64,000 nt of DNA from Mucilaginibacter hurinus (GTDB taxonomy: Bacteria; Bacteroidota; Bacteroidia; Sphingobacteriales; Sphingobacteriaceae): assembly GCF_003324525.1 (NCBI RefSeq), contig NZ_QGDC01000010.1:62001-126000 (forward strand). Direction: 5' to 3'. Under the pieces are notes generated by a model. It did not search any database. It had not been told where the DNA came from and saw only the letters and a list, made by a program, of their open reading frames with translations. This document shows, piece by piece, positions 54,299 through 62,728 of this stretch; the first letter of the stretch is position 1; the number at the start of each line of letters is the position of its first letter. Both the position numbers and the translations under genes were made by a program.

Positions 54299-55819
54299 TT
54301 ACATTCCAAACACTGTTAATGCCTTTTCAATTCTCGCAATGGTTTCTTCTTTGCCTAATAAAGCGGCTATATCAAACACATGCGGCCCAAACTTACCGCC
54401 TACCAGCATAATGCGGAAGGGCAGCATTACATCACCTATTTTAAAGCCCTTTTCTTCGGTTAAAGCCTTAAATTCGCTTTCCAATACTGCGGCGTCCCAG
54501 GTATGTATTGCCGCATACTTATCAATAAGCAGATTATAAAAATCAGTTTTGGTATCTGCCCATTTGGGGTTTACGGCGTTAAGGTCATACTGCTTAGGTT
54601 GCTCAAAAAAGTAAGCACCCTGTGTATAAAAGTCAGCTAATAGTACCACGCGGTCTTTTACCAACTCAATAACCTTTTGCAATTTATCTTCATCTTTAAC
54701 CACAATGCTCTTATCGGCGAACATTCCGGCTACTTTCGGCTTTAAGCTTTCTGCACCTGCCTTCTTAATCCACTCAGCGTTGAACCATTTGGCTTTCTCA
54801 AAATCAAATTTAGCGCCGGCCTTGCTTATTCGCTCAATGCTGAATTTTTCCACTAACTCATCAAGCGTGAATATTTCCTGGTCAGTACCATCATTCCAGC
54901 CCAGGGTGGCCAGCAGGTTTACAAAAGCCTCCGGTAAAAATCCTAATTCGCGGAACCCTTCGGTTAACTCGCCACTCTTCACATCGGTCCAGTTCATGGC
55001 ATATACCGGGAAGCCAAGACGGGCCCCGTCTCGCTTGCTTAATTTACCATGACCATCCGGTTTTAATATCAACGGCAGATGCGCCCATTTCGGCATTTCA
55101 GCCTTCCAGCCCAGATACTCCCATAACAGCAAATGCACCGGCGCCGAGGGCAACCACTCTTCACCTCTGAAAGCATGGGTTATTTTCATCAGGTAATCGT
55201 CAACCACAACCGCTAAATGATAAGTAGGCATACCATCCGCTTTTAAAAGCACCTTGTCATCTACCTGGTTAGTTTCAAAACTCACATATCCGCGTACCAT
55301 ATCATTAAAGTTAATGGTATCGTCCTCAGGCATCTTTATACGCACAACATGCGGCGTACCATTATGCAATAATGCCTCCACCTCATGCAGAGGCAGGGTA
55401 AGCGAATTTCGCATATCGTAACGGTGCCCATGCCCATATTGAAAATTCGGAATTTCTTTACGTTTTTGTTCCAGTTCCGCCGGTGTATCAAAGGCGTAAT
55501 AAGCGTAGCCTTCGGCTACCAGCTTTTCTGCATACTCACGGTAAAGCGGCTTCCGCTCGCTTTGCCTGTACGGCGCAAATTGCCCGCCGGTGGCAGGACT
55601 TTCATCAGGGGCAATGCCGCACCAGGCAAGACATTCCATAATGTACTGCTCTGCACCCTCAACATAACGCGTTTGGTCGGTATCTTCAATACGCAACACA
55701 AAATCGCCACCATGTTTTTTTGCGAACAGGTAATTAAATAACGCGGTGCGCACACCACCCAAATGCAACCCGCCGGTTGGGCTGGGCGCAAAACGAACTC
55801 TGATTTTATTGTCTGACAT
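54299..55819 (-). CDS. gltX: Glutamyl-tRNA synthetase
   Basis: 506 residues from the ATG at 55819; the frame is open up to 55936 but the added part has no similarity, while MSDNKIRVRFAPSPTG is the normal start. Class I signatures: HLGG at 19-22 and KLSKRDG. Core segments LRIEDTDQTRYVEGAE and HAFRGEEWLPSAP identify GltX. Charges tRNA-Glu (and possibly tRNA-Gln). Gap of about 190 bp downstream to lptB and 193 bp upstream to the divergent histidine kinase start. Confidence 0.96.
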   Translation of the reverse strand: MSDNKIRVRFAPSPTGGLHLGGVRTALFNYLFAKKHGGDFVLRIEDTDQTRYVEGAEQYIMECLAWCGIAPDESPATGGQFAPYRQSERKPLYREYAEKLVAEGYAYYAFDTPAELEQKRKEIPNFQYGHGHRYDMRNSLTLPLHEVEALLHNGTPHVVRIKMPEDDTINFNDMVRGYVSFETNQVDDKVLLKADGMPTYHLAVVVDDYLMKITHAFRGEEWLPSAPVHLLLWEYLGWKAEMPKWAHLPLILKPDGHGKLSKRDGARLGFPVYAMNWTDVKSGELTEGFRELGFLPEAFVNLLATLGWNDGTDQEIFTLDELVEKFSIERISKAGAKFDFEKAKWFNAEWIKKAGAESLKPKVAGMFADKSIVVKDEDKLQKVIELVKDRVVLLADFYTQGAYFFEQPKQYDLNAVNPKWADTKTDFYNLLIDKYAAIHTWDAAVLESEFKALTEEKGFKIGDVMLPFRIMLVGGKFGPHVFDIAALLGKEETIARIEKALTVFGM

Positions 55820-56012
55820 CGGCGCAAAGATAATTTTAATGGTTGATTTAGTGAACAGGCGACGCTTTAAGCTTTGCATTATGGCGGCGGGGTGACATCC
55901 CGAAAATGAACTATCAGCAAGATAGACAGCATACATAACAGCTAAAGCCGCAGCTGTCGCTACTATCAGTATAATAACTGGTAAGATTTTTCGTACTTTA
56001 CCCGGACTTAAT

Positions 56013-57209
56013 ATGAATCCGTACCAACAGAAACGACGCTGGAAATATTCGCTGCTTGCCTTTGCGGTAGTTATTGCCAGCGGGTCGTTATTATATACAA
56101 ATTACCTGGTTAAAAACATTGCCACATCTGAGCGCACCCGCGCACAGGTTTGGGCGCTTAGCATGAAACAGGTATTTGCATCAGACGATAATGATTTTTT
56201 AAATTATGTTTTTGCTGTACGCGACAGCTTAACCGTACCGGCCATTGTGGTGGATGACAAAGGTGAGTTTAAATATAAAAAAGGTCTCGATTCTACTAAA
56301 ACCTTTATCGCCATAGAAGCAGAAGAAAACCCGAATATTAAGTATGATACGGCGTACTTCAGGCACGAACTCAACTCTATGAAAGAACAGCATGAACCTA
56401 TAAAGGTTACCGTGCTAAACTCTCAGTGGCTGGTATATTACAAAGATTCGGCCCTGCTGACGCAGCTTAAGTTTTTTCCTTATATACAGCTTTCTGTGAT
56501 CGCTATTTTTTTGCTCACCGCGTACACCGCCTTTAGCTCTTCCCGAAAATCGGAGCAGAACCAGGTTTGGGTGGGCTTGGCTAAAGAAACCGCCCATCAA
56601 CTGGGTACGCCTATATCGTCGCTAATGGCCTGGATAGAGTTGATGAAAGATAAGTTTAATGCTGAAAAAGATCCGCTGATATTGGAAATGGAGAACGATG
56701 TTAAGCGGCTTGAAATAGTGGCTGACAGGTTCTCCAAGATCGGATCGCGGCCTGTATTGGAAAACCGTAATGTGTATGAGGTAGTTAAGGACTTTACGGA
56801 TTATTTTAGGGTTAGGGTAAGTAACCGCATTACCTTTGAGGTACGCGGCGACACTAATACACGGGCCGGACTAAATGTGCCGCTGTTTGATTGGGTGCTT
56901 GAAAATCTGCTGAAAAATGCGGTAAACGCTATTGAAGATAAAGGCACCATTACAGTTGATATAAGCGAAAGCAAAAAACAGGTGTTTATTGATGTCACCG
57001 ATACAGGTAAAGGTATTGCCCGCTCAAAATTTGATACAGTGTTTCAACCAGGCTATACCACACGCAAACGTGGCTGGGGCCTGGGGCTTTCATTAACGAA
57101 ACGAATGGTTGAGAATTACCATAACGGACATATTTTTGTGAAGGATTCGGAATTAGGAAAAGGCACTACTTTTAGAATCGCATTAAAAGCTACACCTCAT
57201 GATAACTAA
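56013..57209 (+). CDS. Sensor histidine kinase
   Basis: 398 residues. One N-terminal helix (about 11-31), a periplasmic sensor domain (32-150), a second helix (about 151-170), then the kinase. The phosphoaccepting His is H195 in AKETAHQLGTPISSL; N box ENLLKNAVNAIED, G1 DTGKGI and G2 WGLGLSLTKRMV are all present. The X-region GTP in HQLGTP differs from the common HELRTP, typical of a Bacteroidota subgroup. No response regulator is adjacent, so it is an orphan kinase. Overlaps the DinB gene by 11 bp. Confidence 0.92.
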   Translation: MNPYQQKRRWKYSLLAFAVVIASGSLLYTNYLVKNIATSERTRAQVWALSMKQVFASDDNDFLNYVFAVRDSLTVPAIVVDDKGEFKYKKGLDSTKTFIAIEAEENPNIKYDTAYFRHELNSMKEQHEPIKVTVLNSQWLVYYKDSALLTQLKFFPYIQLSVIAIFLLTAYTAFSSSRKSEQNQVWVGLAKETAHQLGTPISSLMAWIELMKDKFNAEKDPLILEMENDVKRLEIVADRFSKIGSRPVLENRNVYEVVKDFTDYFRVRVSNRITFEVRGDTNTRAGLNVPLFDWVLENLLKNAVNAIEDKGTITVDISESKKQVFIDVTDTGKGIARSKFDTVFQPGYTTRKRGWGLGLSLTKRMVENYHNGHIFVKDSELGKGTTFRIALKATPHDN

Positions 57210-57720
57210 ACCGCAACCGGGCGAATACGCAATTCCGCTTCCGGGTAATTACCTGGAACTGATTAATGACAATGAGGATATCTTAACCGCCCTTGAGCAG
57301 CAGCGGGATACCAGTTACAGCCTCTTCTCATCGTTAACCGAAAGCCAGGCCAACTCCAGTTACGCGGAAGGCAAATGGACAGTTAAGGAAATGCTGGGAC
57401 ATTTGATAGATACTGAGCGGATATTTGCCTACCGTGCGCTATGTTTTTCGAGGGAACAGCAGGACCTGCCCGGTTTTGACCAGGACGTATATGTTTATTT
57501 CGGAACCTATGGAACTCGTGATATCCAATCTTTAGCTGCAGAGTTTAAAGCGGTGCGCGATGCAAACATATACCTGTTTCGCTCCATAACTCCTGAGCAG
57601 GAAGTACGCACCGGTATAGCCAGCGGCTATGAGGTGTCGGTACGCGCTATTATATATGCCACCGCGGGGCATGAAAGGCATCATCTGAATATTTTGAGGG
57701 AGCGATATGCCATAGGATAA
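57199..57720 (+). CDS. DinB-family protein
   Basis: 173 residues in a four-helix DinB fold. The metal-binding His candidates are in MLGHLIDTERIFAYRAL and in ATAGHERHHLNIL. An N-terminal extension (PQPGEYAIPLPGNYLELI) is shared with many bacillithiol-transferase-like proteins. Start overlaps the kinase stop by 11 bp, so both are in one transcript. Likely a thiol-dependent transferase or detoxification enzyme; activity unproven. Confidence 0.88.
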   Translation: MITKPQPGEYAIPLPGNYLELINDNEDILTALEQQRDTSYSLFSSLTESQANSSYAEGKWTVKEMLGHLIDTERIFAYRALCFSREQQDLPGFDQDVYVYFGTYGTRDIQSLAAEFKAVRDANIYLFRSITPEQEVRTGIASGYEVSVRAIIYATAGHERHHLNILRERYAIG

Positions 57721-57728
57721 TTTTAAAA

Positions 57729-57760
57729 GCAAAGGCCCTGGCGTTCGCCAGGGCCTTTGC
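57729..57760. terminator. Bidirectional hairpin terminator
   Basis: 15-bp perfect arms (57729-57743 / 57746-57760), GC-rich, between convergent genes. The minus strand continues TTTTAAAA. Confidence 0.85.
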
Positions 57761-57767
57761 GTAAGGT

Positions 57768-58136
57768 TTATTCTGCAGAGTTGCTTTTTTCTTTATCCAA
57801 CACTTCCTTTTTCTCTATCCTATAAGAAATAAATAGACCTAATCCGCCGAATATCGCAATAAGGCTGAAATATATAGCGGCGGTTGGTGCATCACCATCA
57901 AAAGCCATATTATCCAGTATAGCCGCCAGGAAAAGCCCTAAACCAGCACCTATAAGTAATAAGCCCCATTTTAAATTTTGATAAGGTGCTGATTGAGGTT
58001 TTACATCGCGCGGATCCATACCCCGCTCTATCATCGCCATACGTTCTTTATTGCGTACGTAAAATATGCCAAATATCATGGCAAATAACCCCAACGGTAC
58101 TAAAATGGGGACTAAAATTCCAAGTGCATCGTTCAT
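57768..58136 (-). CDS. DUF6249-type small membrane protein
   Basis: 122 residues with three transmembrane helices (about 5-26, 57-74, 87-106), a short charged loop after the first (RNKERMAMIERGMDPRDV) and a charged tail. The MAMIERGM stretch is typical of DUF6249 proteins, often near ECF sigma genes in Bacteroidota. Divergent from the sigma gene at 58504 across about 370 bp. Function unknown. Confidence 0.7.
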   Translation of the reverse strand: MNDALGILVPILVPLGLFAMIFGIFYVRNKERMAMIERGMDPRDVKPQSAPYQNLKWGLLLIGAGLGLFLAAILDNMAFDGDAPTAAIYFSLIAIFGGLGLFISYRIEKKEVLDKEKSNSAE

Positions 58137-58503
58137 GACTTTATTTTATAATGTTAATAATTTTACTTTAATCACCATCCAGGTGAATTTGTAAGCTATG
58201 ACGCTGTGCTTTTAAAACAGGTTACACTTATTTTTAATTTCGTCTAACGGTTCAGTTACTGTTTCCTGTTTGCTCCTTTTCCGGGTGAATACGTTTGGAA
58301 TATTTACTTAACGTTTTAACTTTATTATTTACAATCCTTTCGCTAGGCGAACAACCAAGCCATTTACGACATATAAAGGTCGACAGGCTATCGTTTTCTA
58401 TTTTAACAAGTAAGACATATTTTACAGCTATCATCAACTAAAATCTGATTTCGAAATAAATATGTAACCTAATCATTAAAACCTGCGTCTGACTAATTGT
58501 TAT
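58137..58503. other. Divergent intergenic region
   Basis: About 370 bp without a convincing gene; a 61-codon frame on the minus strand (58252-58437) is not supported. Should hold promoters for both neighbours; no clear consensus match seen. Confidence 0.45.
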
Positions 58504-59085
58504 ATGCAACCTAAGTTTACCGACAATGAGTTAATTGAGCAAACCCTGGCAGGTAACCAGTGGGCGTATGCCGACCTGGTGAAACGTCATCAGCGCTTTG
58601 TGTTTACGCTGGCTATGCGATTTGCTAAAAACCGCGAAGATGCTGAAGAAATAGCGCAGGATTGTTTTGTAAAGACACACCGTTCCTTGTCATCTTTTCA
58701 GGGAGGCTCAAAATTCAGCACATGGCTATATAGCATAGTATATACTACAGCTATGTCGTTTTTGCGAAAGAAACGGATTGATACTGACTCGATAGAAGAT
58801 GAAGGAGTATATATACAGGTAGAAAACAAGCCTTCGGCGTATGACGAAAATGATGTTGAGCGTAAATCACGGTCGTACCATCTTAACCAGGCCATTGCAC
58901 AGTTGCTGCCTGACGATGCAACCATTATAACATTGTTTTATAAAGGAGAGTTATCACTTGAAGAAATTGCTCAGACGATGGGCATCGAGACCAACACCGT
59001 AAAGGTAAAACTATTCAGGGCGCGCCAACGTTTGAAAGAAAGGCTGGAGCGAAACCTAAAACACGAAGCTAAAGAACTGATATGA
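58504..59085 (+). CDS. ECF RNA polymerase sigma factor (RpoE-like)
   Basis: 193 residues. Region 2 is FVFTLAMRFAKNREDAEEIAQDCFV with FQGGSKFSTWLYSIVY; region 4 is LPDDATIITLFYKGELSLEEIAQTMG then TNTVKVKLFRARQRLKERL. Its stop overlaps the partner membrane protein's start by 4 bp. Likely responds to envelope stress through that partner; regulon not known. Confidence 0.93.
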   Translation: MQPKFTDNELIEQTLAGNQWAYADLVKRHQRFVFTLAMRFAKNREDAEEIAQDCFVKTHRSLSSFQGGSKFSTWLYSIVYTTAMSFLRKKRIDTDSIEDEGVYIQVENKPSAYDENDVERKSRSYHLNQAIAQLLPDDATIITLFYKGELSLEEIAQTMGIETNTVKVKLFRARQRLKERLERNLKHEAKELI

Positions 59086-59567
59086 ATAGCATAGAAGAAA
59101 AACTTTGGAACTATATTGATGGCAACTGCACACCCGAGGATCAACAAGCTATTGCCCGGCTTATTGAGCATGACGACTTGTACAAGCGTAAATATGCCGA
59201 ACTTTTAAGCTTTAATGCCGAATTTGCCAATATGGAATTGGATGAGCCATCAATGGCATTCACTTACAATGTAATGGAGCAGATACGTGCTGAACAAGCA
59301 GCTAAACCCCTTAAGGCAATAGTTGATCAACGCATTGTAAGGGGCATTGCTGCGTTTTTTTTAGTGACCATATCAGTGCTGTTGCTCGTAGCGTTAAGCA
59401 CGGTCAACTGGTCGGCGGGAGGTGCTGTCCGCTGGGAGATACCGCAGATACAAGTGCCCGATCCCAGTAATCCATTTATGCAAGGATTTTTATTTTTTGA
59501 TTTGATACTAGGCTTATATTTATTTGATGCATGGCTGCGCCGTAAAAAAATCGCCGGCTCCATGTAA
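59082..59567 (+). CDS. Putative anti-sigma factor (membrane)
   Basis: 161 residues. N-terminal helical part (LWNYIDGNCTPEDQQAIARL) matches the start of anti-sigma domains, though the zinc CxxC is absent. Two transmembrane helices at about 86-105 and 134-150. ATGA overlap with the sigma gene indicates coupled translation. The anti-sigma role is inferred from position and shape. Confidence 0.72.
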   Translation: MNSIEEKLWNYIDGNCTPEDQQAIARLIEHDDLYKRKYAELLSFNAEFANMELDEPSMAFTYNVMEQIRAEQAAKPLKAIVDQRIVRGIAAFFLVTISVLLLVALSTVNWSAGGAVRWEIPQIQVPDPSNPFMQGFLFFDLILGLYLFDAWLRRKKIAGSM

Positions 59568-60161
59568 GTTCCTCCCCGTCCTGTACAAAAAAACTAACAC
59601 ACTGTTTAATGTTGCAAACACTAAGACACTTGTATTTCGGTAGCAGTTAATAGGGTTAACATAGAAAATGTAATAACACAACTGCCAATATGCTCAATTA
59701 GGGTAGGCACTTATTGCATCAAATAGCTTTAAGTATGTCGCAATGACACCTCAGCTACCTTAAAACCGACATATTTTACATCAAAAAGCCTCTAAAAACT
59801 GGAAAATTGCCATCGCTTACATTTTTGGCACAAAATATGTATTACTGTACACGAACTGGTAAACTTACCGGTTTAATTGTGATAAGGTTTAGGTTGAAAG
59901 TCCCCCGGAGCAAGTCTTGGGGGGCTTTTTATTTTAAAACATTTTTATTCGCCAGTATTTGAAACGACGAAATAAATCACATCACTTACATTTTACATAT
60001 AATTTCATACTTCAATTATCTCATGCGCAAACAGTGGGCTAATACTCAATCCATCAGATAGCGGCTTTTCACTTCATATTCCTTTCATGTCGCAACATTA
60101 AATTAGGCTGCATCTTTACAATTTCCGTAGCAATTTGATAACTTCGTACAAAATAACCATC
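59568..60161. other. Long non-coding region containing a possible small RNA
   Basis: About 590 bp without ORFs. The part near 59816-59938 has a hairpin and a terminator and is listed separately. The remainder is AT-rich; a fragment near 59738-59750 (gtcgcaatgacac) resembles dispersed Bacteroidota repeats. Confidence 0.5.
59816..59938 (+). ncRNA. Possible small RNA with its own terminator
   Basis: A TACATTTTTG-like promoter element at about 59817-59827 is followed by a hairpin at about 59851-59870 (aactggtaa / ttaccggtt) and a Rho-independent terminator (59897-59906 / 59919-59928, then T-rich to 59938). No ORF ends near it: the upstream gene stops 330 bp before. It may be a small RNA of roughly 90-100 nt or a leader of the next gene. 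No known family recognised. Confidence 0.4.
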
Positions 60162-61007
60162 ATGAAAAAATTTATTCATTTGTTGATAATTGCACTTGTG
60201 GTATGCTCATTAAACACCTACGCGCAAGAGGGCCCGCGTATTCCGGGATCCAGTTCAACACAAACTATTATACAGGATTTTGGGCTGGGTAAAATAACAG
60301 TAACTTACTCCAGACCGAATGTTAAAGGGCGCAAAATATTTGGCGGTATACAGCCTTACGGGCAAGTATGGCGAACCGGCGCTAATTGGGCCACAACAAT
60401 TACTTTTACCGAAGAGACTACTGTTGAGGGAAACAAGGTGCCGGCGGGTACCTACGCCTTGTTTACAATTCCGGGCGAAAAGGAATGGACCATTATATTA
60501 AATAAAAATGCTAAACAATGGGGGGCTTACGGTTATAAGCAAGCTGAAGACCAGGTTCGCTTTACCGTACCGGCCAAAATACGGCCCGAAAAAAGAGAAA
60601 GTTTTACTATGGGCTTCTCAAACGTTACTACCAAATCAGCCGAGTTATATATGGTTTGGGATTTAACCGCCGTAGTGATAAAATTAGCAACAAATGATGA
60701 TGCGCAGATAGTAGCGAATATTGATGAACTGATGAAAGGCGAAAAAAAGCCATATTTTGATGCCATACAATACTACTATGAAAACAATCATGATTTAAAC
60801 AAAGCGCTTGGCTGGGTTGCCGAAGCTGAAAAAGCGCATCCCAAAGCGCCATGGTTTAAGTTGTGGAAGGCCCGCATACTATTGAAACAAGGCAACAACG
60901 CCGGGGCTATTGCCGCGGCAAATGAGGGCATTAACATAGCCAAAGAAACCAAAGATGATGAATACATCCGCCTTAATGAGGGCGTTTTGGAAATGGCAAA
61001 AAAATAA
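60162..61007 (+). CDS. DUF2911-domain exported protein
   Basis: 281 residues from the ATG at 60162, which begins a signal peptide (MKKFIHLLIIALVVCSL, ending NTYAQ); the frame opens at 60135 with TTG but this is not needed. The DUF2911 domain (about 30-170) shows KITVTYSRPNVKGRKIFG, YGQVWRTGANWATTITF and VPAGTYALFTIPG. The C-terminal 90 residues are helical and TPR-like (WVAEAEKAHPKAPWF). Periplasmic; function unknown, common in Bacteroidota. Confidence 0.9.
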   Translation: MKKFIHLLIIALVVCSLNTYAQEGPRIPGSSSTQTIIQDFGLGKITVTYSRPNVKGRKIFGGIQPYGQVWRTGANWATTITFTEETTVEGNKVPAGTYALFTIPGEKEWTIILNKNAKQWGAYGYKQAEDQVRFTVPAKIRPEKRESFTMGFSNVTTKSAELYMVWDLTAVVIKLATNDDAQIVANIDELMKGEKKPYFDAIQYYYENNHDLNKALGWVAEAEKAHPKAPWFKLWKARILLKQGNNAGAIAAANEGINIAKETKDDEYIRLNEGVLEMAKK

Positions 61008-61051
61008 ACTGATATTTTATATCATAGCGAGACCTCAATATCAGCAAAAAT

Positions 61052-61086
61052 AACATAGAAAGCCTGTATATCAGGCTTTTTATGTT
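61052..61086 (+). terminator. Terminator after the DUF2911 gene
   Basis: Arms 61052-61066 / 61072-61086 pair with one mismatch; the T run is inside the descending arm (cttttta). Confidence 0.75.
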
Positions 61087-61121
61087 ATAGATATTTTCTA
61101 TAACCTATCAATACTTAGTAT

Positions 61122-61152
61122 TTTGATACCGGCAGTTTTGTCGCTATTTTTG
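61122..61152 (+). promoter_or_regulatory. Promoter of the peroxiredoxin gene
   Basis: TTTG at 61122-61125, 19-bp spacer, TATTTTTG at 61145-61152; 27 bp before the ATG. Full consensus match. Confidence 0.8.
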
Positions 61153-61179
61153 CACTAAACAATTAATTAAAATAAGAAT

Positions 61180-61725
61180 ATGATTACTATAGGACAGAAA
61201 TTTCCGGAATTTTCTAAAACAGCGGTGGTTAGCCTTGAAAAAGGTAAAGAGTTTGAAACTATTAATTCTGACTACCTGGTAAATGAAGATAACGTGTGGA
61301 CAGTGATGTTTTGGTGGCCAAAGGATTTCACATTTGTGTGCCCTACTGAAATCGCTGAGTTTAACAAAAACTTTGGTGAGTTCCGTGACCGTGACACCCG
61401 TTTGATCGGTGCTTCAACCGACAGCGAATTTGTACACGCTGCCTGGAGACAACACCATGATGACCTGCGCGACCTGAAATTCCCGATGCTTGCCGACACG
61501 TCAAAATCATTAGCGGAAGACCTGGGCATTTTAGAGCCGACCGAAAAAATCGCTTACCGCGCTACCTTTATTATTGATCCAACCGGCGTTGTTCGTTGGG
61601 TATGTGTTAACGACCTGAGCGTAGGACGTAACGTTAAAGAAGTACTGCGTGTACTTGATGGTTTGCAAACAGACGAGCTTTGCCCTTGTAACTGGGAAAA
61701 AGGCGAGGCTACACTTACTGTATAA
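61180..61725 (+). CDS. Peroxiredoxin, AhpC/TSA family
   Basis: 181 residues. Peroxidatic Cys54 in FTFVCPTEIAEF and resolving Cys candidates in DELCPCNWEK (C168, C170). This is the AhpC subtype that works with AhpD rather than AhpF, as the next gene is an AhpD-like protein. It reduces hydrogen peroxide and organic peroxides in the cytoplasm. A terminator separates it from ahpD-like gene, so part of the message may read through. Confidence 0.94.
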   Translation: MITIGQKFPEFSKTAVVSLEKGKEFETINSDYLVNEDNVWTVMFWWPKDFTFVCPTEIAEFNKNFGEFRDRDTRLIGASTDSEFVHAAWRQHHDDLRDLKFPMLADTSKSLAEDLGILEPTEKIAYRATFIIDPTGVVRWVCVNDLSVGRNVKEVLRVLDGLQTDELCPCNWEKGEATLTV

Positions 61726-61742
61726 TCACCGATCTTAATATG

Positions 61743-61782
61743 TCCCCGCATTTATTTTCAGGATAGTGCGGGGATTTTTTTT
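61743..61782 (+). terminator. Terminator between the peroxiredoxin and AhpD-like genes
   Basis: 8-bp GC-rich arms (61743-61750 / 61767-61774) followed by a run of nine T. Confidence 0.85.
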
Positions 61783-61802
61783 TACTCTTAACATTTATTA
61801 CT

Positions 61803-62387
61803 ATGAGCGAAAGCACCGAAATAATAAGCGAGTTATTGCAAAACGTGGGCCTTGAAGCCGGCTATCGTAATGAAAGCCTCACTTTACTTGAGCAAGGTGA
61901 GTCGCGTTACCTGCGCGACTTGAAAGTAAACTTTGCAAGCACACTTACATCAGAGCATTTAAGTGCTAAAGAGTGCGGTTTAACAGGCCTTGCCATTGCT
62001 GTAAACAACGGTAATAAACCCCTTACTGTTTATTACACCAAATATGCAGAGCAGCAGGGTGCCACTGCGGCTGAAATATCTGAAGCCGTAGGATGTGCGT
62101 CACTCCTGGCATCAAACAATGTATTTTACCGTTTCAGACATTTTACACAGAAAGAAAAATACACCCAGATACCGGCACGCATACGTATGCAGCTGATGAT
62201 GAAACCCGTAACCGGTAAAGAATTTTTTGAATTACTCAGCCTTGCAGTATCGGCAGTTAACGGATGCGAAATGTGTGTAAACGCGCATGAAGACTCATTA
62301 ATTAAGCTGGGGACAACTGAAGAGCGCATATTTGATGCTGTGCGGATAGCATCTTTGGTAACCGCTACCGGAAAAGTTATATTTTAA
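61803..62387 (+). CDS. AhpD-like carboxymuconolactone decarboxylase-family protein
   Basis: 194 residues, all-helical. The redox site E-x-x-C is modified to NGCEMCVNAHE with C155, C158 and H162, the AhpD-type CxxCxxxH motif. Two CMD-like halves are suggested by repeated helices. It should reduce the neighbouring peroxiredoxin with lipoyl or thioredoxin-type donors. The start lies 29 bp after the terminator stem, with no visible promoter of its own, so it may depend on partial readthrough. Confidence 0.9.
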   Translation: MSESTEIISELLQNVGLEAGYRNESLTLLEQGESRYLRDLKVNFASTLTSEHLSAKECGLTGLAIAVNNGNKPLTVYYTKYAEQQGATAAEISEAVGCASLLASNNVFYRFRHFTQKEKYTQIPARIRMQLMMKPVTGKEFFELLSLAVSAVNGCEMCVNAHEDSLIKLGTTEERIFDAVRIASLVTATGKVIF

Positions 62388-62414
62388 TAATTTTTTCAGA
62401 CAACCAGCCACCAC

Positions 62415-62451
62415 AAAAATGCCCCGGTTATAACAACCAGGGCATTTTTTT
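62415..62451 (+). terminator. Terminator after the AhpD-like gene
   Basis: 15-bp arms (62415-62429 / 62435-62449) with one mismatch, then T run. Confidence 0.85.
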
Positions 62452-62598
62452 AGGCAATGGGTCAATAACAAATAAAGTTTGCGTTTTTTTAGCAAAATAT
62501 GTTTAATTTAGGGCAAGATTAAACATACCTCGGTTCCATAATATATTACTGAACTGTGCTGCTGGGGTGAACTATTAATTAATTGTTAATTTTTTGGG

Positions 62599-62636
62599 AA
62601 AGCCGTTCCATAGTCGCTATAGGAACGGCTTTTATT
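62599..62636 (+). terminator. Orphan terminator downstream of a gene-free stretch
   Basis: Arms 62599-62613 and 62617-62632 (one bulge) around loop tcg, followed by TTTATTTTTA. It is 150 bp beyond the previous terminator on the same strand with no ORF between, so it may end an unannotated small transcript from about 62470. Confidence 0.6.
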
Positions 62637-62728
62637 TTTACCTCACTTTCCCTCAATTCACCTGGAGAGGTAATCAAAACTATCACGATGCCTCCTGGAG
62701 GTTTACCTTTACAGGTCGGGGCGCATCA

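Noticed and set aside
58252..58437. Minus-strand 61-residue frame in the divergent sigma region
   Set aside because: No homology pattern or ribosome-site support; probably chance in a promoter region.
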